Below, piece after piece: positions 1 through 5,960 of a DNA stretch of 6,395 nt (position 1 is its first letter; every line of letters begins with the position of its first letter). Position numbers and translations under genes: made by a program. The stretch is from an uncultured Selenomonadaceae bacterium (GTDB lineage: Bacteria > Bacillota > Negativicutes > Selenomonadales > Selenomonadaceae), in the NCBI GenBank assembly GCA_945637225.1, contig CALZDE010000122.1, forward strand, positions 1 to 6,395, given 5' to 3'. The notes below the pieces were generated by a model. The model did not search any database. It saw only the letters and a program-made list of their open reading frames with translations, and was not told the origin of the DNA.

Positions 1-1202
1 CCACTGATTATTGGTTGTTTGTTGCTATTCGTTTTATTCATGGCATGGCATTTGGTACAATTTCTACTGCATCAAGTACCATAGTAGCGGCATTAATTCC
101 AATAGCAAGAATGGGAACAGGTATCGGTTACTTTACCTTGGGTGTTACTATTGCGTCTGCTGTTGGTCCGTTTTTTGCTATGAGTTTAACATCAGCAGGC
201 TTATATACAGAGGCTATCGAGATTTGTAATGGCGTTACTTTTGTAATAATGATGCTTTCGATAGCTATTAAGGCTCCAGAGCGTTCAATTATGCCTTGGG
301 AGAAGGAAAAGCTGTTTTCATTGGCTCCAGGAAATTTCTTTTCCTATAAGGCTCTAGGAATTTCTTTTGTTGCTATGATAGCAGGTGTATGTTATTCTAC
401 TGTTTTGAGCTTCTTGGGTGCATATACGAAATCTATCGGTGTTACAGGTATAGGCGCGTCAATGTTCTTTATCTGTTTTGCTATTACTTCATTTATCAGC
501 AGACCATTGACAGGTTATTTGATGGATAGACGGGGCGGAAATATAGTTGTTTATCCTGCATTAATAAGCATGGCTATTGCTATGGCAGTTATTTCTTGTT
601 CTTCATCAGACATTCCATTGCTGGTTGGTGCGTTATTCCTGGGGTTTGGCTATGGTACGACTACTGCGGCATGTCATGCTTTAGCTGTTCATTGTGCGCC
701 ACAGCATCAAATCGGCATAGCGACTTCTACATATTTTGTTTTATTGGATCTAGGTATTGGTGTTGGCCCTTATGCTTTGGGCAGTGTAGTTCCTATGGCT
801 GGTTTTTCAGCTGTTTATGTTATTGCTAGTGCAGTATCTGTCATTGGTATTGGGCTTTATTATGTTATACTGGCAAGGGAACACCGCTTTACTCGTCAGC
901 AGATGGATAGAGTTATGACAGCTAAAGCGCTTATTGCAGCAAGGCGTGAAAGATTTTTAGAAAAATACACAGAGAATATGAAAATGAAGGAGCAGCATGT
1001 TGTTCAGGCCGAAAATAAAGCACAGGAGAAAAAGCATTTTGATGAAGATATACCTACAGAGTTAAAGGAAGAAATACGTAAAAAAATTCAAATGATGTAT
1101 CTTTATGGAACAACACCTCGTAAAATTAGTACTTTTATTGAACGCAAATATGGTTACAAAATACCATTAGCCGATTTCCCTAACCACGGTAACATTTCAT
1201 AA
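1..1202 (+). CDS. MFS transporter (5'-truncated by window edge) with long charged C-terminal tail
   Basis: Probable proton-coupled efflux or uptake permease of the inner membrane; substrate unknown. The reading frame is open to the left edge (first full codon at 3), so the TTG at 15 is probably not the real start. The first visible residues match MFS motif B in TM4 (RFIHGMAFG, R-x3-G-x3-G pattern), followed by a motif C-like segment in TM5 (GVTIASAVGPFFA), which is typical of drug/H+ antiporter-like members. Roughly TM1-TM3 (about 95-100 residues) should lie outside the window. A second motif A-like loop (GYLMDRRGGN, about nt 513-542) marks the TM8-TM9 junction. Hydrophobic helices continue to about nt 880. 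The last 105 or so residues are hydrophilic and charged, with a predicted helical or coiled stretch and a possible helix-turn-helix-like end, which is unusual for MFS. The stop TAA at 1200-1202 lies just before a strong hairpin terminator. Family assignment is confident; substrate is not assignable. Confidence 0.88.
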   Translation, partial: TDYWLFVAIRFIHGMAFGTISTASSTIVAALIPIARMGTGIGYFTLGVTIASAVGPFFAMSLTSAGLYTEAIEICNGVTFVIMMLSIAIKAPERSIMPWEKEKLFSLAPGNFFSYKALGISFVAMIAGVCYSTVLSFLGAYTKSIGVTGIGASMFFICFAITSFISRPLTGYLMDRRGGNIVVYPALISMAIAMAVISCSSSDIPLLVGALFLGFGYGTTTAACHALAVHCAPQHQIGIATSTYFVLLDLGIGVGPYALGSVVPMAGFSAVYVIASAVSVIGIGLYYVILAREHRFTRQQMDRVMTAKALIAARRERFLEKYTENMKMKEQHVVQAENKAQEKKHFDEDIPTELKEEIRKKIQMMYLYGTTPRKISTFIERKYGYKIPLADFPNHGNIS

Positions 1203-1208
1203 TAATGT

Positions 1209-1252
1209 AAAAGGGGCTATAAAAATGATTGCTCATTTTTATAGCCCCTTTT
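1209..1252. terminator. Bidirectional intrinsic terminator between convergent genes
   Basis: This is a perfect inverted repeat: arms 1209-1228 and 1233-1252 (20 bp each) separated by a 4-nt loop, TTGC. The base of the stem is AAAA/TTTT and the next four pairs are GGGG/CCCC, so either strand gives a hairpin ending in a U-tract that is part of the stem. It starts six bases after the MFS stop and lies 22 bases beyond the end of the minus-strand gene, which fits shared termination. Confidence 0.9.
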
Positions 1253-1274
1253 GGTTGAAAATTTCATTTGCTAT

Positions 1275-1835
1275 TTATTTGTCGGTAGCATTGATAGAAA
1301 TATTAAACAGGGTATCACTAGAGTTTTCATCAACCTTATCTAACCATAAGGTAACAGTTATACGTCTGTTGCTGGAACTGCTCCAAGTGGTATAAACACC
1401 CTTGTCATTGTTAGTGCCAAAAATATTCTTCATTTCTTCATCGTTAAGTCCGATGGTAGAAAGTACAGCTGCGGAAATATTTGAGGCAATACGAGGAAAT
1501 TCATCCTTGTTTGGCACTGTAATATTCATAGCAAGAACCTTGTCCAGGGTGTTTGTTCTCATTAAAATCATGCCATGATTCTTTTCATCAAGAGGAACAA
1601 ATACAGCAAACATCTTTTCGTTTTCAGTAGAAGCCTGTGGAAGCATTTCAGGCTTAGGGAAAACAGCCTGTCCACCATTTGAATCCTTTAAGGTCTCATT
1701 ACAGCTGGAAATAAACTCAAACGGTGTCTGATTAACCAGCAGAACTTCCTTTTTATCATTTTCGGCAGCAGAGCACACCGCTGAAATTACCATTGGAAAA
1801 ATCAGGAACAGTGCTAAAAACATCATTTTTTTCAT
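1275..1835 (-). CDS. Small secreted/periplasmic protein of unknown function
   Basis: I do not recognise a family. The 186-residue product begins MKKMM followed by a hydrophobic stretch to about residue 20 and a plausible signal peptidase I site around residues 22-24 (SAA before END), so it is predicted to be exported by Sec. A cysteine at 21 lacks a proper lipobox (SAVC rather than L-x-x-C), so a lipoprotein is unlikely. The mature part, about 162 residues, is mixed alpha/beta in character. It has one cysteine (residue 45), an alternation of polar and hydrophobic residues near the C-terminus (RRITVTLWLDKV, TLFNISINA) that suggests beta strands, and no membrane segment. The start ATG (complement of 1833-1835) is preceded by a GGGGG Shine-Dalgarno core at 1844-1848 on the minus strand. 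The gene is monocistronic, transcribed divergently from the cbiL operon and convergent with the MFS gene. It is a real gene by its start signals, export signal and terminator; its function is open. Confidence 0.78.
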   Translation of the reverse strand: MKKMMFLALFLIFPMVISAVCSAAENDKKEVLLVNQTPFEFISSCNETLKDSNGGQAVFPKPEMLPQASTENEKMFAVFVPLDEKNHGMILMRTNTLDKVLAMNITVPNKDEFPRIASNISAAVLSTIGLNDEEMKNIFGTNNDKGVYTTWSSSSNRRITVTLWLDKVDENSSDTLFNISINATDK

Positions 1836-1890
1836 TGGTTATACCCCCAAGATAAATCATAAGTATTTTATATCATAACATTACTATCAC

Positions 1891-1919
1891 ATTATATCAC
1901 ATATTTCTTTAGAAGGGAA
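1891..1919 (-). promoter_or_regulatory. Probable promoter of the secreted-protein gene (extended -10)
   Basis: Read on the minus strand, there is a perfect extended -10, TGATATAAT (complement of 1891-1899). The -35 position 17 bp upstream (complement of 1914-1919, TTCCCT) matches the consensus poorly. An extended -10 can compensate for a weak -35. The predicted transcription start is near 1884, leaving a leader of about 48 nt before the ATG. Two copies of ATGTGATA overlap this element. Confidence 0.5.
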
Positions 1920-1982
1920 TTAAATTTTTATTAAATTTTGATAAAAATTGAAGCCGATTAACATAAATTTATTTGATGAATA

Positions 1983-2011
1983 TTGACATACTTTTGTATA
2001 GGGTGTACTAT
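1983..2011 (+). promoter_or_regulatory. Probable sigma-A promoter of the cbiL-ABC transporter operon
   Basis: A perfect -35 TTGACA (1983-1988) is followed after 17 bp by TACTAT (2006-2011), which matches 4 of 6 positions of the -10 consensus. An alternative -10, TATATT (2009-2014), is better in sequence but would need a 20-bp spacer. Transcription would start near 2018, giving a leader of about 58 nt. That is too short for a cobalamin riboswitch, and I see no B12-box sequence in it. Confidence 0.6.
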
Positions 2012-2076
2012 ATTGTTTAGATAACTAGAAGGAATAACTGAAGGTAGTTTATTCAATTGAGAAAGGGGATTAATAA

Positions 2077-2772
2077 ATGAGCGGAATTTTCTATGGTATC
2101 GGTGTTGGACCTGGCGACCCTGAGCTTCTTACTGTGAAGGCTATTAACGCAATTAAGGCGGCAGATGTGCTGATTGCTCCTAAGACTGAGAAGAAGGAAG
2201 GCAGTGTGGCACTTTCTATTGCAAAGCCATATCTTCGCAGTGATATTGAGATTGTGTATCAGGTGTTCCCAATGGTGAAGAACTTTGCTGATTCTACCGA
2301 TGCATGGGAAGCTAATAAGAAGGAGATTTTATCACTCTTGGAGCAGGGAAAGAACGTGGCTTTTCTGACTTTGGGTGATCCTATGTTCTACAGTACCTAT
2401 ATTTACGTATATCGTCTTCTCAAGGATGAAGATGTTAAAATAGTGACTATCCCTGGTATTCCCGCCTTTTGTGCTATTGGCAGTCAGGCTGGCATTCCTA
2501 TTGTTGAGGGAAATGACGTACTCAGCATTATTCCTGCTACGGCTTCTCCAGAAAAGATTGAGAAGGCTATTGCAAATTGTGACAATGCGGTACTGATGAA
2601 GGTATATAAGAATTTCCCAGAGATTGCGGATGTACTGGATAAGCATGATATGGCAAAGAATGCTGTTATGCTCAGCCGTTGTGGTCTTCCTGATGAAGAA
2701 CGCATTGATGATATAATGACTCAGAAGGATAAGAAGGTAAACTACCTGTCTACTATTCTGACAAGAAAGTAA
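2077..2772 (+). CDS. cbiL: Precorrin-2 / cobalt-factor II C20-methyltransferase
   Basis: This is a cytoplasmic SAM-dependent methyltransferase of corrin biosynthesis. It methylates C20 of precorrin-2 (late-insertion CobI) or cobalt-factor II (early, anaerobic CbiL) to give precorrin-3A or cobalt-factor III. The 231 residues are a usual length. Visible hallmarks of the tetrapyrrole methylase fold are the N-terminal glycine-rich loop GVGPGDPELLTVKA (residues 9-22), LGDPMFYSTY (99-108) with the SAM-binding GDP, and PGIPAFCAIGSQAGIPI (126-142). The latter two are characteristic of the C20 subgroup. The ATG is preceded by AAAGGGG (2062-2068) with 8-nt spacing. It is the first gene of an operon with an iron-chelate/corrinoid-type ABC importer; the next gene follows after about 30 nt. 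An anaerobic CbiL role is inferred from the likely lifestyle. No other cobalamin-synthesis gene lies in the window, so it may be a detached pathway member or a second copy. Confidence 0.9.
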   Translation: MSGIFYGIGVGPGDPELLTVKAINAIKAADVLIAPKTEKKEGSVALSIAKPYLRSDIEIVYQVFPMVKNFADSTDAWEANKKEILSLLEQGKNVAFLTLGDPMFYSTYIYVYRLLKDEDVKIVTIPGIPAFCAIGSQAGIPIVEGNDVLSIIPATASPEKIEKAIANCDNAVLMKVYKNFPEIADVLDKHDMAKNAVMLSRCGLPDEERIDDIMTQKDKKVNYLSTILTRK

Positions 2773-2804
2773 TTGGTATCGGCTTTAGAAGGTAAGTGAG
2801 CAAT

Positions 2805-3764
2805 ATGAAGATTACTGTATTGATTTTATCGGTGTTAATGAGCTTGTGCTTTATGCTGACAGGGTGCGGTGGTGGCAGTCAGGCGGTTAATGCTCCTGAT
2901 GAAAATGCTTTTGCAAATATCGTTGATGATGAGGGAAATACCGTTGTTTTAAGGGAAAAGCCTCAGCGTATTGTTGTGCTTTCAGCTTCATTCTTAGAGC
3001 CTCTGCATGAGGTCGGCGGTGATGTGGTTGGTCGCCCTGATTCTAAGACGAAAATGCCTGATTATGCCAAGAATGCTGAGAGTATTGGTCAGGTGTATCA
3101 GATTGATGCAGAAAAGGTCGTAAGCCTGAAGCCTGATTTGGTAATTGCGAATAAGGGCATGAACGAAAAGGTGGCCAAGCTTTTAAATGATAACAGTATT
3201 CCTACCATCGTAATGGATATGAAGAATTATGACTCCATTAAAAATGAGTTAAGGGTTTTTGCTCAGGTTACTGGTGAAAAGGAAAAGGCAGAGGCTATAA
3301 TTGCCGATATGGATAACAGGATTAATGTCACCTTGTCCAAGCTTCCAAAGGATAATTCAAGGCAGAAGAAGGTAGCTATTATTCACAGTACGGCTCAGGG
3401 GCTTTCCTTACAGCTGGATGGCAGTATTGCAGGCTCTATTTCCAAGCTTATCGGCTGGGAGAATATAGCAGGCGGTATGACTCCTTTGGATAAAAATCCT
3501 GATGCGGCTCCATACAGTTTAGAAACTCTTGTACAGCAGAATCCTGATATTGTATTTATTACTAGCATGGGTTCAATAGAAAGTATCAAGAAAAATATGG
3601 ATAAGGAAATGGATGCCAATCCTGCATGGCGTTCCGTAGCGGCAGTAGAGAATAATCTGGTTTATTATCTGCCACAGGATTTATTTCTTTTAAGTCCGGG
3701 GATTCATTATCCAGAGGCAGTAGAGTACATGGCGAAGCTGATTTATCCAAGAAGCTTCTATTAA
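2805..3764 (+). CDS. ABC transporter substrate-binding lipoprotein (iron chelate/heme/corrinoid, BtuF/FepB class)
   Basis: This is the extracytoplasmic binding protein of a class II metal-chelate importer (Peripla_BP_2 fold). Counting from the ATG at 2805, residues 1-20 form a lipoprotein signal with lipobox LTGC (Cys21), so it should be membrane-anchored. The N-lobe has the typical QRIVVLS strand (54-60), GGDVVGR (71-77) and SLKPDLVIA (107-115). A long helix (about 141-178) links the lobes. The C-lobe has YSLETLVQQNPDIVFI (237-252) and the terminal PGIHYPEAVEYMAKLI pattern (298-313). The mature size is normal for the family. An in-frame GTG at 2796 is an alternative start. AGAAGG (2787-2792) lies only 3 nt from the GTG and 12 nt from the ATG, so spacing does not decide; I prefer the ATG because it gives a standard MK-type lipoprotein signal. 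Ligand specificity (ferric siderophore, heme, cobalamin or cobinamide) cannot be read from sequence alone. Confidence 0.9.
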   Translation: MKITVLILSVLMSLCFMLTGCGGGSQAVNAPDENAFANIVDDEGNTVVLREKPQRIVVLSASFLEPLHEVGGDVVGRPDSKTKMPDYAKNAESIGQVYQIDAEKVVSLKPDLVIANKGMNEKVAKLLNDNSIPTIVMDMKNYDSIKNELRVFAQVTGEKEKAEAIIADMDNRINVTLSKLPKDNSRQKKVAIIHSTAQGLSLQLDGSIAGSISKLIGWENIAGGMTPLDKNPDAAPYSLETLVQQNPDIVFITSMGSIESIKKNMDKEMDANPAWRSVAAVENNLVYYLPQDLFLLSPGIHYPEAVEYMAKLIYPRSFY

Positions 3765-3783
3765 GGACAACGGGCGGAATGTT

Positions 3784-4782
3784 ATGGAAAAGTTCAATTT
3801 TATGCATTCAAATAAATGGCGAATATCTCTTTTGGGGGTATTCGCTTTCTTAGCATTGGCAGGTATTATAGTTAGTATCGGGGCGGGCTCTGTGTATATA
3901 TCACCGGAGGAAATATGCTTGTCTCTAAGCGGTGAGGGCAGTGGCACTAATGATAAAATTCTTATGAATATACGTCTGCCTAGAACAATAGTGGCGGCTT
4001 TGGTGGGGATTAATCTCTCTCTTTCCGGTGCAATACTTCAGGCAGTAATGAAAAATCCGTTGGCTGACCCTCATATTATCGGAATTTCCTCTGGTGCAGG
4101 ACTGGCAGGTATTATGGTATTACTAATGCTTCCAGAAAGTACCTATCTTGTGACACCTGTGGCATTTATAGGTGCTATGGGGGCGGCGGTGTGTATTTAT
4201 ATTTTGGCTTGGAAAAATGGCATTCGTCCGATTAGAATTATATTGGCTGGTGTGGCAGTATCGGCTTTTTTAGGAGCGGGTATTTCTGCCTTGATGATTT
4301 TTTACAGTGACAGGGTGCACAGTGCTCTCATGTGGATGGTAGGCGGTCTGTCTGCAAGAAGCTGGCCACATGTAGAAATGATTTATCCTTATACAATTAT
4401 TGGTGTGCTATTGGCTTTCTTTGGTGCGAGACATATCAATATATTGCAGTTAGGTGATGAGATAGCCAAGGGACTGGGCTTAAGGGTAGAGATGGTGCGT
4501 ATCAGCCTGACGGCGGTAGCGGCACTTCTTGCGGCAAGTGCTGTTTCTGTGGTGGGGCTTTTAGGCTTTGTTGGTCTTATTGTTCCTCATGCGGCTAGGC
4601 TTATCATTGGTTCAGACCATAGATTTCTTTTGCCTGGGGCGGCTCTTTTGGGAGTTGCGGTAGTGACCTTCAGCGACACCTTTGCAAGAGTAGCCTTTGC
4701 ACCAATAGAGCTTCCTGTCGGTATTCTGATGGCGGTATTCGGGGCACCATTCTTCCTGTTTCTGTTAAGGAGGGAACTGTAA
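3784..4782 (+). CDS. FecCD/BtuC-type ABC transporter permease
   Basis: This is the transmembrane subunit of the importer, expected to act as a homodimer. The 332-residue length and about ten hydrophobic helices are normal for the FecCD family. Diagnostic segments are RLPRTIVAALVG (64-75), LSGAILQAVMKNPLADP (80-96), IIGISSGAGLAG (98-109), the cytoplasmic coupling region LQLGDEIAKGLGL (221-233) that contacts the ATPase, GFVGLIVPHAARLI (261-274), and PIELPVGILMAVFGAPFFLFLL (307-328). The start ATG at 3784 follows a modest GGGCGG site (3772-3777), 19 nt after the binding-protein stop; M7 is an alternative. Its stop overlaps the start of the ATPase gene (TAATG), so the two are probably translationally coupled. 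Only one permease gene is present, as in BtuC- or Hmu-type systems, rather than a FecC+FecD pair. Confidence 0.95.
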   Translation: MEKFNFMHSNKWRISLLGVFAFLALAGIIVSIGAGSVYISPEEICLSLSGEGSGTNDKILMNIRLPRTIVAALVGINLSLSGAILQAVMKNPLADPHIIGISSGAGLAGIMVLLMLPESTYLVTPVAFIGAMGAAVCIYILAWKNGIRPIRIILAGVAVSAFLGAGISALMIFYSDRVHSALMWMVGGLSARSWPHVEMIYPYTIIGVLLAFFGARHINILQLGDEIAKGLGLRVEMVRISLTAVAALLAASAVSVVGLLGFVGLIVPHAARLIIGSDHRFLLPGAALLGVAVVTFSDTFARVAFAPIELPVGILMAVFGAPFFLFLLRREL

Positions 4783-5564
4783 TGGCACTTTCAGTAGAAA
4801 ATCTCGTTATAGAAGCAGGAGACAAGCTGATTCTTGATGGTGTGAATGTAACTTTTCCAGAGGGAAGGATAACTTCTGTAATAGGCCCTAACGGTGCAGG
4901 AAAATCCACGCTTTTAAAGGCGGCGGCTAATATCAACAGTAATTATAAGGGCAGGGTTTTATTAGATGGCGAGGATATCCGTTCTATTAAGCGAAGTGAT
5001 TTAGCAAGAAAGCTGGCTGTTTTGCCACAGGGAATGACTACTCCGTCAGATATTACCGTAGAACAATTAGTAGATTATGGCCGTTTTCCGTATAGAAGCT
5101 GGTTTAAGAGAGGGAATCCTCAGGAGGACAAGGAAGCGGTAGAATGGGCTATGCAGGTGACTAATCTAGGTCATTTGGCAAAACGTCAGGTAGCATCCCT
5201 GTCGGGCGGTGAAAGACAGAGAGCATGGATTGCCATGGCACTTGCACAGAAGCCGAGAATACTTTTGCTTGATGAACCGACTACTTATCTTGATATTGCT
5301 CATCAGCTTGAGGTACTGGAAATAGTCAGGAAAATAAATATGGACTGGGGCATGACTATTATAATGGTACTGCATGATTTAAATCAGTCTGCTAAGTACT
5401 CTCATAATCTTGTGGTGATTAAGGATAAAGGCATAAGGGCAGAGGGAAGCCCTCAGGATGTTCTGACAAAGGAATTTTTGGCAGAGGTATTTGGCGTAAG
5501 GGCGGAAAGCTATAGGAATGCAATGGGAGAGGAAATATTAAATCCTGTGGCGGTAATTAAGTAG
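4782..5564 (+). CDS. ABC transporter ATP-binding protein, iron-chelate type (FecE/FepC-like)
   Basis: This is the ATPase that powers the importer, located on the cytoplasmic face. All nucleotide-binding motifs are intact: Walker A GPNGAGKST (35-43), Q-loop LPQ (Q83), signature LSGGERQR (140-147), Walker B ILLLDEP (160-166), D-loop YLD (169-171) and H-loop His198 in VLHDL. The stretch PTTYLDIAHQLEVLE (166-180) and the YGRFPY segment (99-104) are typical of FecE/FepC/HmuV-like proteins more than of E. coli BtuD. The length (260) is typical. The ATG overlaps the permease stop by one base and has a near-ideal AGGAGG (4768-4773) 8 nt upstream, inside the permease gene. It is the last gene of the four-gene operon; no strong terminator follows. 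Confidence 0.95.
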   Translation: MALSVENLVIEAGDKLILDGVNVTFPEGRITSVIGPNGAGKSTLLKAAANINSNYKGRVLLDGEDIRSIKRSDLARKLAVLPQGMTTPSDITVEQLVDYGRFPYRSWFKRGNPQEDKEAVEWAMQVTNLGHLAKRQVASLSGGERQRAWIAMALAQKPRILLLDEPTTYLDIAHQLEVLEIVRKINMDWGMTIIMVLHDLNQSAKYSHNLVVIKDKGIRAEGSPQDVLTKEFLAEVFGVRAESYRNAMGEEILNPVAVIK

Positions 5565-5570
5565 AGAATA

Positions 5571-5603
5571 TTTCAGCTAATTGATAATAATTTACAATTG
5601 AAA
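5571..5603. other. Imperfect hairpin after the ABC operon (weak or no terminator)
   Basis: Left arm TTTCA + ATTG (5571-5575 and 5580-5583, with GCTA bulged out) pairs with CAAT + TGAAA (5595-5603) across an 11-nt AT-only loop. The stem has only two G/C pairs and is not followed by a T-run (TCTCAAAT follows), so it is not a canonical intrinsic terminator. It might slow exonucleases or be incidental in AT-rich DNA. Confidence 0.3.
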
Positions 5604-5637
5604 TCTCAAATAAATCGCGAATAATTTTCATTTGCTA

Positions 5638-5666
5638 TTGACAAACTAAATGAGAAGGTGTATCAT
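5638..5666 (+). promoter_or_regulatory. Probable sigma-A promoter of feoAB
   Basis: A perfect -35 TTGACA (5638-5643), a 17-bp spacer and -10 TATCAT (5661-5666; 5 of 6 consensus positions) make this the best promoter in the window. Transcription would start near 5673, giving a leader of about 40 nt before feoA. It indicates that feoAB can be expressed independently of the ABC operon upstream. Confidence 0.75.
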
Positions 5667-5678
5667 ATAGTTGTAAAT

Positions 5679-5697
5679 GGTAATGAGAATATCTATT
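5679..5697 (+). promoter_or_regulatory. Candidate Fur-box-like operator downstream of the feoA promoter
   Basis: By hand alignment, GGTAATGAGAATATCTATT agrees at 13 of 19 positions with the classical Fur consensus GATAATGATAATCATTATC. It lies just after the predicted transcription start and before the ribosome site, where a repressor would block transcription. feoAB operons are commonly Fur-controlled. The DNA is AT-rich and the right half is poorly conserved, so a chance match is quite possible. Confidence 0.35.
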
Positions 5698-5712
5698 ATT
5701 TGAGGTGATACT

Positions 5713-5937
5713 ATGACTTTAAAGGATGGCAAGCCTGGCATGGCCTTGCGTATAGAGAAGATTAACAGCTCCGATTTAAAGGAACGTCTGATGACTATGG
5801 GATTCATTCCTGGAACGAAGGTAAAGGTTTTAAGACCAGCACCTATGGGTGATCCAATGGCTTTTGGCATTCGTGGCTACAATGTAGCAATGCGTTTGGC
5901 AGATGCGGACAAGATTGAAGTCAGCAAGGTAGATTAA
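5713..5937 (+). CDS. feoA: Ferrous iron transport protein A
   Basis: This is a small cytoplasmic SH3-like protein that partners FeoB in Fe(II) uptake and is thought to modulate or stabilise it. The 74 residues match the usual FeoA size. The core is clear: LKERLMTMGFIPGTKVKVL (22-40), then a proline/glycine turn (APMGDPMAF) and IRGYNVAMRLADADKIEV ending the beta barrel. The start ATG has GAGGTGAT (5702-5709) upstream with good spacing. It is followed 23 nt later by the upstream candidate start of feoB. Only one FeoA is seen, and no FeoC is visible within the window. Confidence 0.93.
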   Translation: MTLKDGKPGMALRIEKINSSDLKERLMTMGFIPGTKVKVLRPAPMGDPMAFGIRGYNVAMRLADADKIEVSKVD

Positions 5938-5960
5938 GCGCGGTAAATCGGAGGGATAAC

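Larger units (their letters stand above)
1836..2076. other. AT-rich divergent intergenic region
   Basis: These 241 bp separate the divergent secreted-protein and cbiL genes. Besides the two promoters, they hold a tandem pair of 11-nt AT-rich units (1920-1930 and 1931-1941, one mismatch), a 10-bp palindrome ATAAATTTAT (1963-1972), and the direct repeats at 1885-1902. The A/T tracts lie about 40-60 bp upstream of the cbiL -35, so UP-element-like or DNA-bending roles are possible but unproven. I see no RNA gene or riboswitch. Confidence 0.5.

Noticed and set aside
11..829. Short alternative-frame + strand open frames within the MFS gene
   Set aside because: Translations rich in Cys, Tyr and Trp are typical of out-of-frame reading of a membrane-protein gene.
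1275..1835. Calling the secreted protein a lipoprotein because of Cys21
   Set aside because: The residues before the cysteine (SAVC) do not make a lipobox, while a signal peptidase I site fits just after it.
1989..2004. MerR-type operator in the cbiL promoter spacer (ATAC-TTTT-GTAT)
   Set aside because: The dyad is only 4 bp per arm, and the best -35/-10 pair has a normal 17-bp spacer, unlike MerR-type promoters.
1961..2076. Possible cobalamin riboswitch upstream of cbiL
   Set aside because: No B12-box-like sequence is visible, and the predicted leader of about 58 nt is far too short for that riboswitch class.
2332..2705. Minus-strand open frames inside cbiL
   Set aside because: They lie fully within a well-supported gene, lack good ribosome sites and give no recognisable protein.
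3395..3947. Minus-strand open frames inside the binding-protein and permease genes
   Set aside because: They are antisense shadows of clearly coding sequence with no domain features.
2805..5564. Naming the transporter btuFCD
   Set aside because: The cbiL link suggests corrinoids, but the ATPase sequence is FecE/FepC-like and no ligand-specific residues can be identified, so gene symbols would overstate the evidence.
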